From: an uncultured Spartobacteria bacterium
Lineage (GTDB): Bacteria; Verrucomicrobiota; Verrucomicrobiia; Chthoniobacterales; UBA6821
Direction: 5' to 3'
Length of the DNA stretch: 15,154 nt
Assembly: GCA_903831635.1 (NCBI GenBank)
Contig: CAIKYN010000234.1
Coordinates: forward strand, 1 to 15,154
A program made the position numbers and the translations under genes. How positions within the stretch are numbered: position 1 is the stretch's first letter; every line of letters begins with the position of its first letter. Below are positions 8,214 to 14,719 of the stretch, one piece after another. The notes under the pieces are model-generated. The model saw nothing but the letters and a program-made list of their open reading frames with translations. It ran no database searches and was not told the origin of the DNA.

Positions 8214-10651
8214 CTAATCAATTTGAGAAGAGAATTCAAAGCGCCAGTTAGACCATAATACTTATTAAGTTCATTAATTAATGATTCATATTTACGCCGT
8301 GTTAATTGGTTTTCCTTATCAAGCTTTTGGATTACATTTGCTCGCTTAGATAAACTTTCTTCAAGTTCTTTTATATAATTTCTTTGGTTTTTATTATCTA
8401 TTTCTAATTGACTTTCACTGTTATTTTGAATATTATAATAGTCAAAAATATATCGTATACTATCTGGCCCATAATTTAGTCGAGAAGATTCTAATTTATA
8501 TTTTTCCAATATTTCACTAGAGTTTTTTAACCCCCCACTCCGATTTCCATCCCAACAAAATGTTGCTAATTTCTCATTAAAAATACCTACATTCATTTTT
8601 TGGAAATTCCGAAGTGCCCAAAATACATCTCCTATCATACCAACATCCGTGGGAAATGGATTATTTTTTATTACCTCAGATCGATAAATATTCGATGCCG
8701 AGCTTCCAATAATGCTGGCGGGAAAGAAACAACTCGTCATTAGATCTTTCTCAAATTCATTTAGTAGCACTATACCATTTTCAAAATTAAGATATTTGAC
8801 CGCATAATGTATTGGCCACATTATTTCTTGAATTATTTCTCCTTTGATAGAAACAATACTAGGCGGAGAAATAATAACATCCAAATCTTTTTCGATCATT
8901 ACACTTGTTAAATCAATCAATCCCTGTTTATTGATTATATCACATATTGTTGAATAGTAAATATAGGGCTGCGTTGCGCTGCTTGCAGCTAAGTTCCAAG
9001 CTTCATAGAGTCCTGGATCAGTTGAAATGATTTTAGCTCCTAGTGGTTTTAGTCGTTCTTCAAGCAATTCTTTCGTTCCATCTCTGGATTTACTATCTAT
9101 AGCTATAATTTCTTCTACATAAGGAAGCCACTCTTTGGAATCCTCTAGGTGACGCTCGAGCTTTGCACGGCAGTTAAACGTAGGTATAATTACTGATATC
9201 GGAAGACATTTTATTGTTGTTTGTGAACTAATCCACTTTTTTTGATGCTTACTTCTATTGATATTTGATTTTCCAAGGAAAAAATATTTAGATCCTTTTG
9301 GGGATGTATTTTTTGTTATTGATACGGCTTTAAGTAGGACTCGAAATTCCTCATCGCGGAATACCACTTGGTTAACGCTTTCTTTAGTCGGATTATTAAT
9401 CAAATTGTGATATAGTGCAAGATAAGCATCTGCTTGGCGTTCAATGGTAAAAAATGCTTTCATCATTTTTACGGCATATTCTTTTATCGCTTCTACTTTT
9501 GTTTTATCAAGTGTTAGAGATTTGATTAATGAACAGCCCTTTTCAATGTCACCGATGGTAAATAGCAGCTCATCTGCCCATTCCTCACCGACAAGATCTC
9601 TGACTCCTCCGAGGTCATGACCAACTAGAGGTAAACCGCATGCTAGTCCCTCCATCACCACGTTTGGCATGTTATCCTCCAAGGAGGTGAATAATAATAT
9701 GTCAGCCGCACGATAGAGGAGGGGCATGGTTTGATAATTAAGATAGCCCGCACGATCCACTATATACCCAGGGACTTCAATTTCCTCAGACTCATGACCA
9801 CAGAGAAGGATCCTCAGCGAACCATTAGCAATCATACTTGCGATACTTTTATCCCTCTTTAATTCGTCCAGAATAGCTTTGGCTTCTATGAATCCTTTCC
9901 TACGCTCTTGGTTATTGTGCGCCGCAAGTAGGATGTATAGGGCTTTGGAATCAAGTCCTAGGCTCTGGCGAGCCTGCAACTTATTACCAGGTGTAAAATT
10001 TTCGGAATCAACCCCGTAAGGAATAAGGTTTACCTTGTTGCTTCCCAAAGTACTTGCCCTCACGGTGCGCTCCAGCATCCATGTGCTAGGAGCTACGAAA
10101 TGGATGCTTTTCTGCGAGACCGCTCGAAGCAGAAGGTTCTTATTTTTCGCCACCAAGTCGCCTAAGTCATCAAGGAGTTGTGGGCAATCACGACAATCTG
10201 CTTCGAAACCCTGGCATCCTGCCGGAAAATGACAACCACCCGTTAACGGTCGCATGTCATGAAGCGTCCAGACCATGGGCTTTCCCAATGAGGCAAGTGC
10301 CGAGATGGAAGAAGCTGATAGAGATCCCGCCACCCAATGAAGATTAATTACATCGGCTTCCCGAATAAGATCACATGCCAATGGATCGGAGCCCGGAAGA
10401 TTTAGTGAATAATGGGTATTTGAGAGGTTAGAACGATTGCCCCAGATCAAAAGATCACGCTCCACCAAAAATTCCATTTCAGTGTTAGCCATTGCCGATG
10501 ATTGCACGACACCCTGCGGGGTGTCTCCGTGAATTTCACCAACAACCATAATGCTATTGATACCGTGGCGAAGTAGTCCGAGATGCAGATTCAATGCAGA
10601 ACGGGCCGCGCCTCCACCGCCGATCTCGCTGGCAAGATGAACGACCTTCAC
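8210..10651 (-). CDS. Two-domain glycosyltransferase: GT4 fused to type-B GT2, with coiled-coil tail
   Basis: An 813-aa bifunctional enzyme. Residues 1-420 are a GT4 (GT-B fold) transferase. Seen are the N-terminal GGGGAARSA loop, WTLHD...TGGCH with a Cys-rich GCQGF..DCRDCP segment, IPYGVD, ERRKGF, and the donor-site EDNMPNVVMEGLACG followed by GHDLGG. A polar linker (about 420-480) leads to a complete GT2 domain from residue 482: ISVIIPTFNC, IIAIDSKSRDGT, PGLYEAWN, STICDII, GSSASNIYR and NPFPTD. Residues from 759 (YIKELEESLSKRANVI) form a coiled coil. The start is GTG, backed by GGAGG 7 bp upstream and overlapping the previous stop as GTGA. The GT4 half is about 50% GC (30/60 at 10081-10140), while the linker and GT2 half fall to 25-35% (15/60 at 9241-9300). 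This implies a fusion of parts with different histories. Two sequential sugar additions by one protein are inferred. Confidence 0.92.
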   Translation of the reverse strand: MKVVHLASEIGGGGAARSALNLHLGLLRHGINSIMVVGEIHGDTPQGVVQSSAMANTEMEFLVERDLLIWGNRSNLSNTHYSLNLPGSDPLACDLIREADVINLHWVAGSLSASSISALASLGKPMVWTLHDMRPLTGGCHFPAGCQGFEADCRDCPQLLDDLGDLVAKNKNLLLRAVSQKSIHFVAPSTWMLERTVRASTLGSNKVNLIPYGVDSENFTPGNKLQARQSLGLDSKALYILLAAHNNQERRKGFIEAKAILDELKRDKSIASMIANGSLRILLCGHESEEIEVPGYIVDRAGYLNYQTMPLLYRAADILLFTSLEDNMPNVVMEGLACGLPLVGHDLGGVRDLVGEEWADELLFTIGDIEKGCSLIKSLTLDKTKVEAIKEYAVKMMKAFFTIERQADAYLALYHNLINNPTKESVNQVVFRDEEFRVLLKAVSITKNTSPKGSKYFFLGKSNINRSKHQKKWISSQTTIKCLPISVIIPTFNCRAKLERHLEDSKEWLPYVEEIIAIDSKSRDGTKELLEERLKPLGAKIISTDPGLYEAWNLAASSATQPYIYYSTICDIINKQGLIDLTSVMIEKDLDVIISPPSIVSIKGEIIQEIMWPIHYAVKYLNFENGIVLLNEFEKDLMTSCFFPASIIGSSASNIYRSEVIKNNPFPTDVGMIGDVFWALRNFQKMNVGIFNEKLATFCWDGNRSGGLKNSSEILEKYKLESSRLNYGPDSIRYIFDYYNIQNNSESQLEIDNKNQRNYIKELEESLSKRANVIQKLDKENQLTRRKYESLINELNKYYGLTGALNSLLKLIR

Positions 10652-11496
10652 TTGATCCCCTCCATGAAGAGTGAATCGGGTTTACGTATCCTCCCTTCCT
10701 TATCTCTGTCTAAATGATAACTATCGAAGGAGGGAATGCGAGACTCATCAGCACGGCAGACTTGGATTTCCTTAAATCCGGTGCCTCTAAGTAAGTTACT
10801 CAAGGAAACCCTATCATACATCCATTGGTGAATCTCGCCTCGGACACGAAATTCGGAAGCATCTAAAACGGTGGGTTCCGGCTGATCATAAATGGATTTG
10901 GCATCCAGAGGCTCCATCTGGCCCTCGGAGATCTTTTGGTCGAAATATTCGATCCATCGACCTGCTTCCTGCCCCAAGCGCTCTACAATCAGATCTTTGG
11001 AATCCAAGGGCCTTGATTTCCAAAGTCTTCCCATAAATCCACCGGAGATTGTCCTGGTCATCTGGTCAAGCAACTCCATGGTCATCCATTCGTGGCGGGC
11101 TTTGGCACCCGGCAGATCTTGAGCGGCAGCGTCAAGTTCGTTGAGGTAAAGCCGCGTAATCTGCTCCAGGTCGGGCACTACGATCCTGACAATACCACCG
11201 GGAACGAGCACCCTTAAGATCTCTGCAAGGAACCTGGGTGCATAGGAGCGGCTGAAGTGTTCCAAGACATGGGATGAGTAACAGACCCTCACTGAGGCAT
11301 CTTCGATTGGAAAAGTGGACAGCAGGTTAAGGGGGCGCACTCCCTCTACGGGAACGAGATCGAAATTATCCCAATCAGGATGAAATGTATTACCGCATCC
11401 AAGATTAACCAGCCCGAATCGCATCTCACTCAACGATTCTTTTAAGGGAAGTGGCTTGTTTGAATTAAAACTGTGATTTAGAATTTTAGCTATCAT
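10648..11496 (-). CDS. Class I SAM-dependent methyltransferase
   Basis: This 282-aa predicted methyltransferase is likely cytoplasmic and acts on a sugar or glycan intermediate. The SAM-binding region has motif I as VNLGCGNTFHPDWDNFD (residues 30-46), an acidic turn and then SSHVLEHF (74-81). Post-motif VLVPGGIVRIVVPDLEQI (97-114) completes the Rossmann core of the Methyltransf_11-like group. The C-terminal half is helical, and its IHQWMYDRVSLSNLL stretch matches what is commonly seen in polysaccharide-cluster methyltransferases. The ATG at 11496 overlaps the upstream FkbM gene by 11 bp. A second ATG at residue 25, just before the Rossmann fold, is a possible alternative start. Its stop overlaps the downstream GTG as GTGA. 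GC is about 50%, like wzm and wzt. Substrate and methylated atom are unknown. Confidence 0.85.
   Translation of the reverse strand: MIAKILNHSFNSNKPLPLKESLSEMRFGLVNLGCGNTFHPDWDNFDLVPVEGVRPLNLLSTFPIEDASVRVCYSSHVLEHFSRSYAPRFLAEILRVLVPGGIVRIVVPDLEQITRLYLNELDAAAQDLPGAKARHEWMTMELLDQMTRTISGGFMGRLWKSRPLDSKDLIVERLGQEAGRWIEYFDQKISEGQMEPLDAKSIYDQPEPTVLDASEFRVRGEIHQWMYDRVSLSNLLRGTGFKEIQVCRADESRIPSFDSYHLDRDKEGRIRKPDSLFMEGIK
10659..10663 (-). promoter_or_regulatory. Shine-Dalgarno GGAGG supporting a GTG start
   Basis: Reading the minus strand, GGAGG ends 7 bases before the GTG at 10651-10649 that opens the GT4-GT2 fusion. It lies inside the 3' end of the preceding methyltransferase gene. It supports the GTG start, as does the N-terminal MKVVHLASEIGGGG typical of GT4 enzymes. 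It is one of very few clear ribosome binding sites in this window. Confidence 0.7.
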
Positions 11497-12334
11497 TCCT
11501 AATGCAACTAATGTTGAGTTGAAGATCCATTCCCAGATAGCTTTCTATCTGATTAAAGGGCTTCTTTGGACAAAAAGGAGCATTAATGAAATATCGAAAA
11601 CCACTCCCAGAGAGTTTAGCCAAAATCTCATGAAGTCTCTGATGAGATGACTGAAATGAATGATATTCCACGAATAGATTTTTAACTAGATGAAGATTTT
11701 TACTTCCAAGAATTACGTCGGTTTCGGCACCCTCGATATCAATCTTCAGGAAATCAACTTCTTGATCCATAATTAATTCATCTATTGTAGTGCATTGGAC
11801 CTTTATGGATTTTTCAACTCCATTGATTGAGATTCCCAGTCGCCCTGCATCGGCCCCTTCTGTAAAAAACGTAACTTCCCCATTAGTTGCTGCTACCGCT
11901 TTCTGAATTAAGGAGACATCATCGCACCCAAGTTCCCCAAGATTTTTTTTGAGATAGTCGAAAATCGAAGGGTCAGCTTCTATGGCTATGATGTTGGCCA
12001 TAGGATGGAGAGTCTTAAAGAAGATAACACTTAAACCAATATTTGCACCGCAATCAATAATTCTGGGCTTTTCTTTATAAGTCGCAAACTCATAAATACC
12101 GACACCGAAAATTTCCTTGTAGGCATAGTAACATGATACAGGGTCAGGCACTCTGAGTCTTTTTCCTTTGAAAGGAATCTCAATCCCTTGGTAACGAGGC
12201 AAGCTAATTAGTTGCTCATCTTCGGGACCTGAGATCGGTTCGGGTGTTTCGCAAACCTCTTTGATCTGAGACTTAATCGGGAAGAAAAAATTTCTTATAT
12301 TTCCATATTTTTGATTTGATTTCATTTTATTCAT
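11486..12334 (-). CDS. FkbM family methyltransferase
   Basis: This 282-aa SAM-dependent methyltransferase belongs to the FkbM family, whose members O-methylate sugars or polyketides. Residues 91-102 carry motif I (RIIDCGANIGLS), 117-122 the ribose-binding acidic end (AIEADP) and 194-204 the family hallmark DFLKIDIEGAE. VEYH follows about 20 residues later. A roughly 90-residue N-terminal lead contains IPFKGKRLRVPDP, a beta-rich entry typical of polysaccharide-cluster FkbM proteins. It starts 3 bp after the sulfotransferase stop and overlaps the next methyltransferase by 11 bp, so it sits mid-operon. A second Met at residue 4 is an alternative start. GC is lower than in wzm/wzt. In the neighbourhood of a second methyltransferase and a sulfotransferase it probably O-methylates a glycan residue, which is an inference from context. 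Confidence 0.9.
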   Translation of the reverse strand: MNKMKSNQKYGNIRNFFFPIKSQIKEVCETPEPISGPEDEQLISLPRYQGIEIPFKGKRLRVPDPVSCYYAYKEIFGVGIYEFATYKEKPRIIDCGANIGLSVIFFKTLHPMANIIAIEADPSIFDYLKKNLGELGCDDVSLIQKAVAATNGEVTFFTEGADAGRLGISINGVEKSIKVQCTTIDELIMDQEVDFLKIDIEGAETDVILGSKNLHLVKNLFVEYHSFQSSHQRLHEILAKLSGSGFRYFINAPFCPKKPFNQIESYLGMDLQLNISCIRNDS

Positions 12335-12337
12335 CGC

Positions 12338-13114
12338 CTAACTCAAGATCCAGTTTTCATCTTTTTCCCAACCGCCTCTAACAAGAACGCTTTGAAAAAT
12401 TGCTTTCCAGAGTTTTGTATCTTCGTCTGTAAAAATTTTTTTCCAATCCCCTTTAGATCCTGATCTATAATGAGATTTTATGTCTTCAACCCCTTTTCTT
12501 CTACCTGATTGTTTTTCAAAAGAGAGTCGGTCCAATGCAATATTCAGAATCGGATTAGGAATTATAAATGAGAAATGCTTCAGAATCTTTCCGAATTCCT
12601 CTAGTGAGTTTTCGTTGATCTTTTCGTATGTTGTAATGTAAAGATCATCCTGATTTGGTATATTGAGCCAAGAGTCGTATTTAGAGGCGATGCCAGAAAA
12701 CTCTATAGCTCCAAAGATTTTAGCGTGTTTGATTTTTTCTTCATCATTGAGATTCTTGAATTGCTCTCGAACATAATTAGTAAAAGGTTCTTCAACATGA
12801 GAATATAAAATTGAGTATATTAGAGAAATCATGCGATCCCGAGGATCTCTCAAAACCACCAATGCTTTCTGACCCTTTTTTCTATGACGAATCCAGTCGT
12901 CGTAACCGCAATTATAAATCGGTCCCAAAAGAGTCCGCGATACTTGATCAGGCCATGAGTGAATATTGAGATTTATCTCTCTATTATCGAATTTTAACCC
13001 CGTGTGTTCTGATACTTCCTTACTATTAATTACATCGCGCACCCATTGGCTGCCACATTTATGAAATGTGAAAAATGAAAGGTAAGAAGTTTTATTTTTT
13101 CTTAAAAAATTCAT
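12338..13114 (-). CDS. PAPS-dependent sulfotransferase
   Basis: This 258-aa sulfotransferase transfers sulfate from 3'-phosphoadenosine-5'-phosphosulfate (PAPS), probably to a hydroxyl of the glycan. The 5'-phosphosulfate loop is TFHKCGSQWVRD (residues 16-27), with the catalytic-region Lys19. The 3'-phosphate site is VVLRDPRDRMISLIYS (86-101). The PAPS-closing motif is YRSGSKGDWKKIFT (216-229), equivalent to the RKGxxGDWK motif of the cytosolic sulfotransferase family. The length is normal for the Sulfotransfer_1 domain alone, and there is no signal peptide or transmembrane anchor, so it acts in the cytoplasm before export. ATG overlaps the wzt stop by 4 bp (ATGA), indicating coupling to the exporter genes. 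The coding region is AT-rich compared with wzt. This gene is the best evidence that the exported polymer is sulfated. Confidence 0.92.
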   Translation of the reverse strand: MNFLRKNKTSYLSFFTFHKCGSQWVRDVINSKEVSEHTGLKFDNREINLNIHSWPDQVSRTLLGPIYNCGYDDWIRHRKKGQKALVVLRDPRDRMISLIYSILYSHVEEPFTNYVREQFKNLNDEEKIKHAKIFGAIEFSGIASKYDSWLNIPNQDDLYITTYEKINENSLEEFGKILKHFSFIIPNPILNIALDRLSFEKQSGRRKGVEDIKSHYRSGSKGDWKKIFTDEDTKLWKAIFQSVLVRGGWEKDENWILS

Positions 13115-13848
13115 GCTTTCTGCGCTTGTTGGTATACTTTTAGTACTTCTTGAGGTAAACCTACGATTTCGACTTTTGACTCGTGGATCATCAACGCCCG
13201 ATCTCCGAACCTCATCATCGCCTCGGGATTATGGGTTACTAGGATCAAGGTTTTTCCCTTGCGTTTGCACTCTTCGAAGTAAGCAAAACATTTTTCCTGA
13301 AAGACGAAGTCTCCGACTGCCAGAACCTCATCCAAGAGCATGATCGGAGCATCAACCTGCATGGCCACGGCAAATGCCAATCGCACCGCCATGCCACTGG
13401 AGTAATGCTTTACCTGAAGTTCCATGAAATTCTCGAGTTCCGCAAACCGAATAATCTCGTCGTAGCGGGCATCAATTTCAACTCGTGTAAGCCCCAGAAT
13501 GGTAGCACTTAGGTAGACATTCTCACGACCAGTTAACTCTGGGTTAAATCCCACGCCGAGTTCCAGCATTGGGGCGATCCGTCCATGGATCTCGATATGA
13601 CTTCCCTTATCGGGTTGATAAATCCCTGCTAAAATTTTAAGAAGAGTCGATTTTCCAGAACCATTGCGGCCGATGATACCGAAGAATTCCCCCTGTTGAA
13701 TTTCAAAACTGATATTGTCGAGTGTACGCTTGGGCATTTTATCGTTCCTTCGATGAACCTTCATGAGGCGCTCTCGCAGGGTGCCACGTCGCTCCGCAGG
13801 CAAGCGGAAGGTCTTGGAGAGATTTTTAACCGTAATTGCTGGTTGCAT
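13111..13848 (-). CDS. wzt: Polysaccharide ABC transporter ATP-binding protein (Wzt/KpsT type)
   Basis: This is the cytoplasmic ATPase of the polysaccharide exporter. I place the start at the ATG at 13848 (MQPAITVKNLSKTF), 4 bp after the wzm stop. A longer frame from a TTG at 13866 would overlap wzm but adds only six unlikely residues. On this numbering the protein is 245 aa. Walker A is GRNGSGKS (60-67), the signature motif YSSGM (149-153), Walker B IMLLDE (169-174) and the switch His is in VTHN (His206). The insert with RRGTLRERL (residues 20-28) before the Walker A is characteristic of the Wzt/TagH group. The protein stops right after the ATPase domain and lacks the C-terminal carbohydrate-binding domain of the Wzt proteins that recognise capped O-antigens. 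It therefore resembles short Wzt/KpsT proteins. It pairs with the permease encoded just upstream. Confidence 0.95.
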   Translation of the reverse strand: MQPAITVKNLSKTFRLPAERRGTLRERLMKVHRRNDKMPKRTLDNISFEIQQGEFFGIIGRNGSGKSTLLKILAGIYQPDKGSHIEIHGRIAPMLELGVGFNPELTGRENVYLSATILGLTRVEIDARYDEIIRFAELENFMELQVKHYSSGMAVRLAFAVAMQVDAPIMLLDEVLAVGDFVFQEKCFAYFEECKRKGKTLILVTHNPEAMMRFGDRALMIHESKVEIVGLPQEVLKVYQQAQKA

Positions 13849-13852
13849 AGGG

Positions 13853-14626
13853 TTACAAATCCTCAACCATTTCTGCTTCTTTCCATTTGAAAACAGCCAC
13901 TCCGAGCAGGAACACGAGAAGGCTGATTCCTAGAACATAACAGTATCCGACTTTGGTGAGTCCACCAATCCCCACTAGCAAGTAGCGTGAGTAGGTTAGG
14001 ATACCTGCGATAGGATTCAGGAACATAAGAAATCGTAGTTTCTCCGGAACCATACTCATCGGATAGATGATCGGAGTCAGCCAGAAGCCCAGTTGCAGGA
14101 AAACATCCCAGACACTCAGCATATCACGAACCTTTACAACAATGATGCTCAGAACCAGGCCAATGCCTGTCACAAGAAGGTAAAGCGCCGCTAGCAAAGG
14201 AATGAACCAGAGCATCCGCCAATGAATATCAACTCCGTCAAAGATAGCAAAAATGGCAAAAACTATTAAATTAAAGAAAAGTCCGATAAAGGATCCGGAG
14301 ATAGCGGCCATTACAAGAACAATCCTAGGAAGGTAGACTTTCCGGATCATTTGATAGTTTCCAATGAAGCCATTCATCCCGGCCACAGTCGCCTGGGTGA
14401 AGAAATCCCAAAGGATGATTCCCAGAAGCAAGAAGAGTTTGTAGTGAGGAGCGGTCTGTTTGAAGACAAACGAGTAGACAAAATACAATACCCCGAAGAG
14501 AGCTAAAGGCTTCAGAAGCGACCATACATACCCTAAGATGCTGCCGTAATAGCGCATCTTGAAATTCGCCCAAGTCAGCGTTAGGAAAAGCCTCAGAAAG
14601 TAGCTTTTATCAAAAGTTGTAGTCAT
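13853..14626 (-). CDS. wzm: Polysaccharide ABC transporter permease (Wzm type)
   Basis: This 257-aa inner-membrane permease of the ABC-2 family forms the channel that flips lipid-linked polysaccharide to the periplasm. A short cytoplasmic N-terminus is followed by RYYGSILGYVWSLLKPL (residues 25-41), the classic Wzm/TagG entry motif. About six hydrophobic segments follow, near 40-55, 62-80, 103-128, 138-162, 175-190 and 228-247. RKVYLPR (94-100), KVRDM (165-169), LQLGFWLTPIIYPMSMVP (177-194) and a later LNP are family landmarks. The protein ends KWKEAEMVEDL on the cytoplasmic side, as usual. It is the first gene of the minus-strand operon, next to a promoter at 14665-14693. The following ATPase gene starts 4 bp after its stop. 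GC is about 47-50%. Confidence 0.95.
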   Translation of the reverse strand: MTTTFDKSYFLRLFLTLTWANFKMRYYGSILGYVWSLLKPLALFGVLYFVYSFVFKQTAPHYKLFLLLGIILWDFFTQATVAGMNGFIGNYQMIRKVYLPRIVLVMAAISGSFIGLFFNLIVFAIFAIFDGVDIHWRMLWFIPLLAALYLLVTGIGLVLSIIVVKVRDMLSVWDVFLQLGFWLTPIIYPMSMVPEKLRFLMFLNPIAGILTYSRYLLVGIGGLTKVGYCYVLGISLLVFLLGVAVFKWKEAEMVEDL

Positions 14627-14664
14627 GGAAAAATCCGAAGAAGCTCTTATTCAATCGCTTTTCC

Positions 14665-14693
14665 ATTCTACCGGCAAACTTCTCTTTTCACAA
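14665..14693 (-). promoter_or_regulatory. Sigma70-like promoter for the wzm operon
   Basis: On the minus strand, TTGTGA (14693-14688) and TAGAAT (14670-14665) are separated by exactly 17 bp. They match the consensus at 4 of 6 and 5 of 6 positions. Transcription would begin near 14658, leaving a leader of about 32 nt before the wzm ATG at 14626. It lies in the 93-bp gap between wzm and the divergent plus-strand gene. It is the only good candidate I see for driving the roughly 10-kb minus-strand operon. Confidence 0.5.
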
Positions 14694-14719
14694 TCTCATG
14701 CTTCATTGAGAATCGTAGC

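Noticed and set aside
13849..13866. TTG start for wzt, overlapping wzm by 14 bp.
   Set aside because: It adds six residues (MRICNP) before the MQPAITVKNLSKTF that is a typical Wzt start; the ATG at 13848 lies just after the wzm stop and is preferred.
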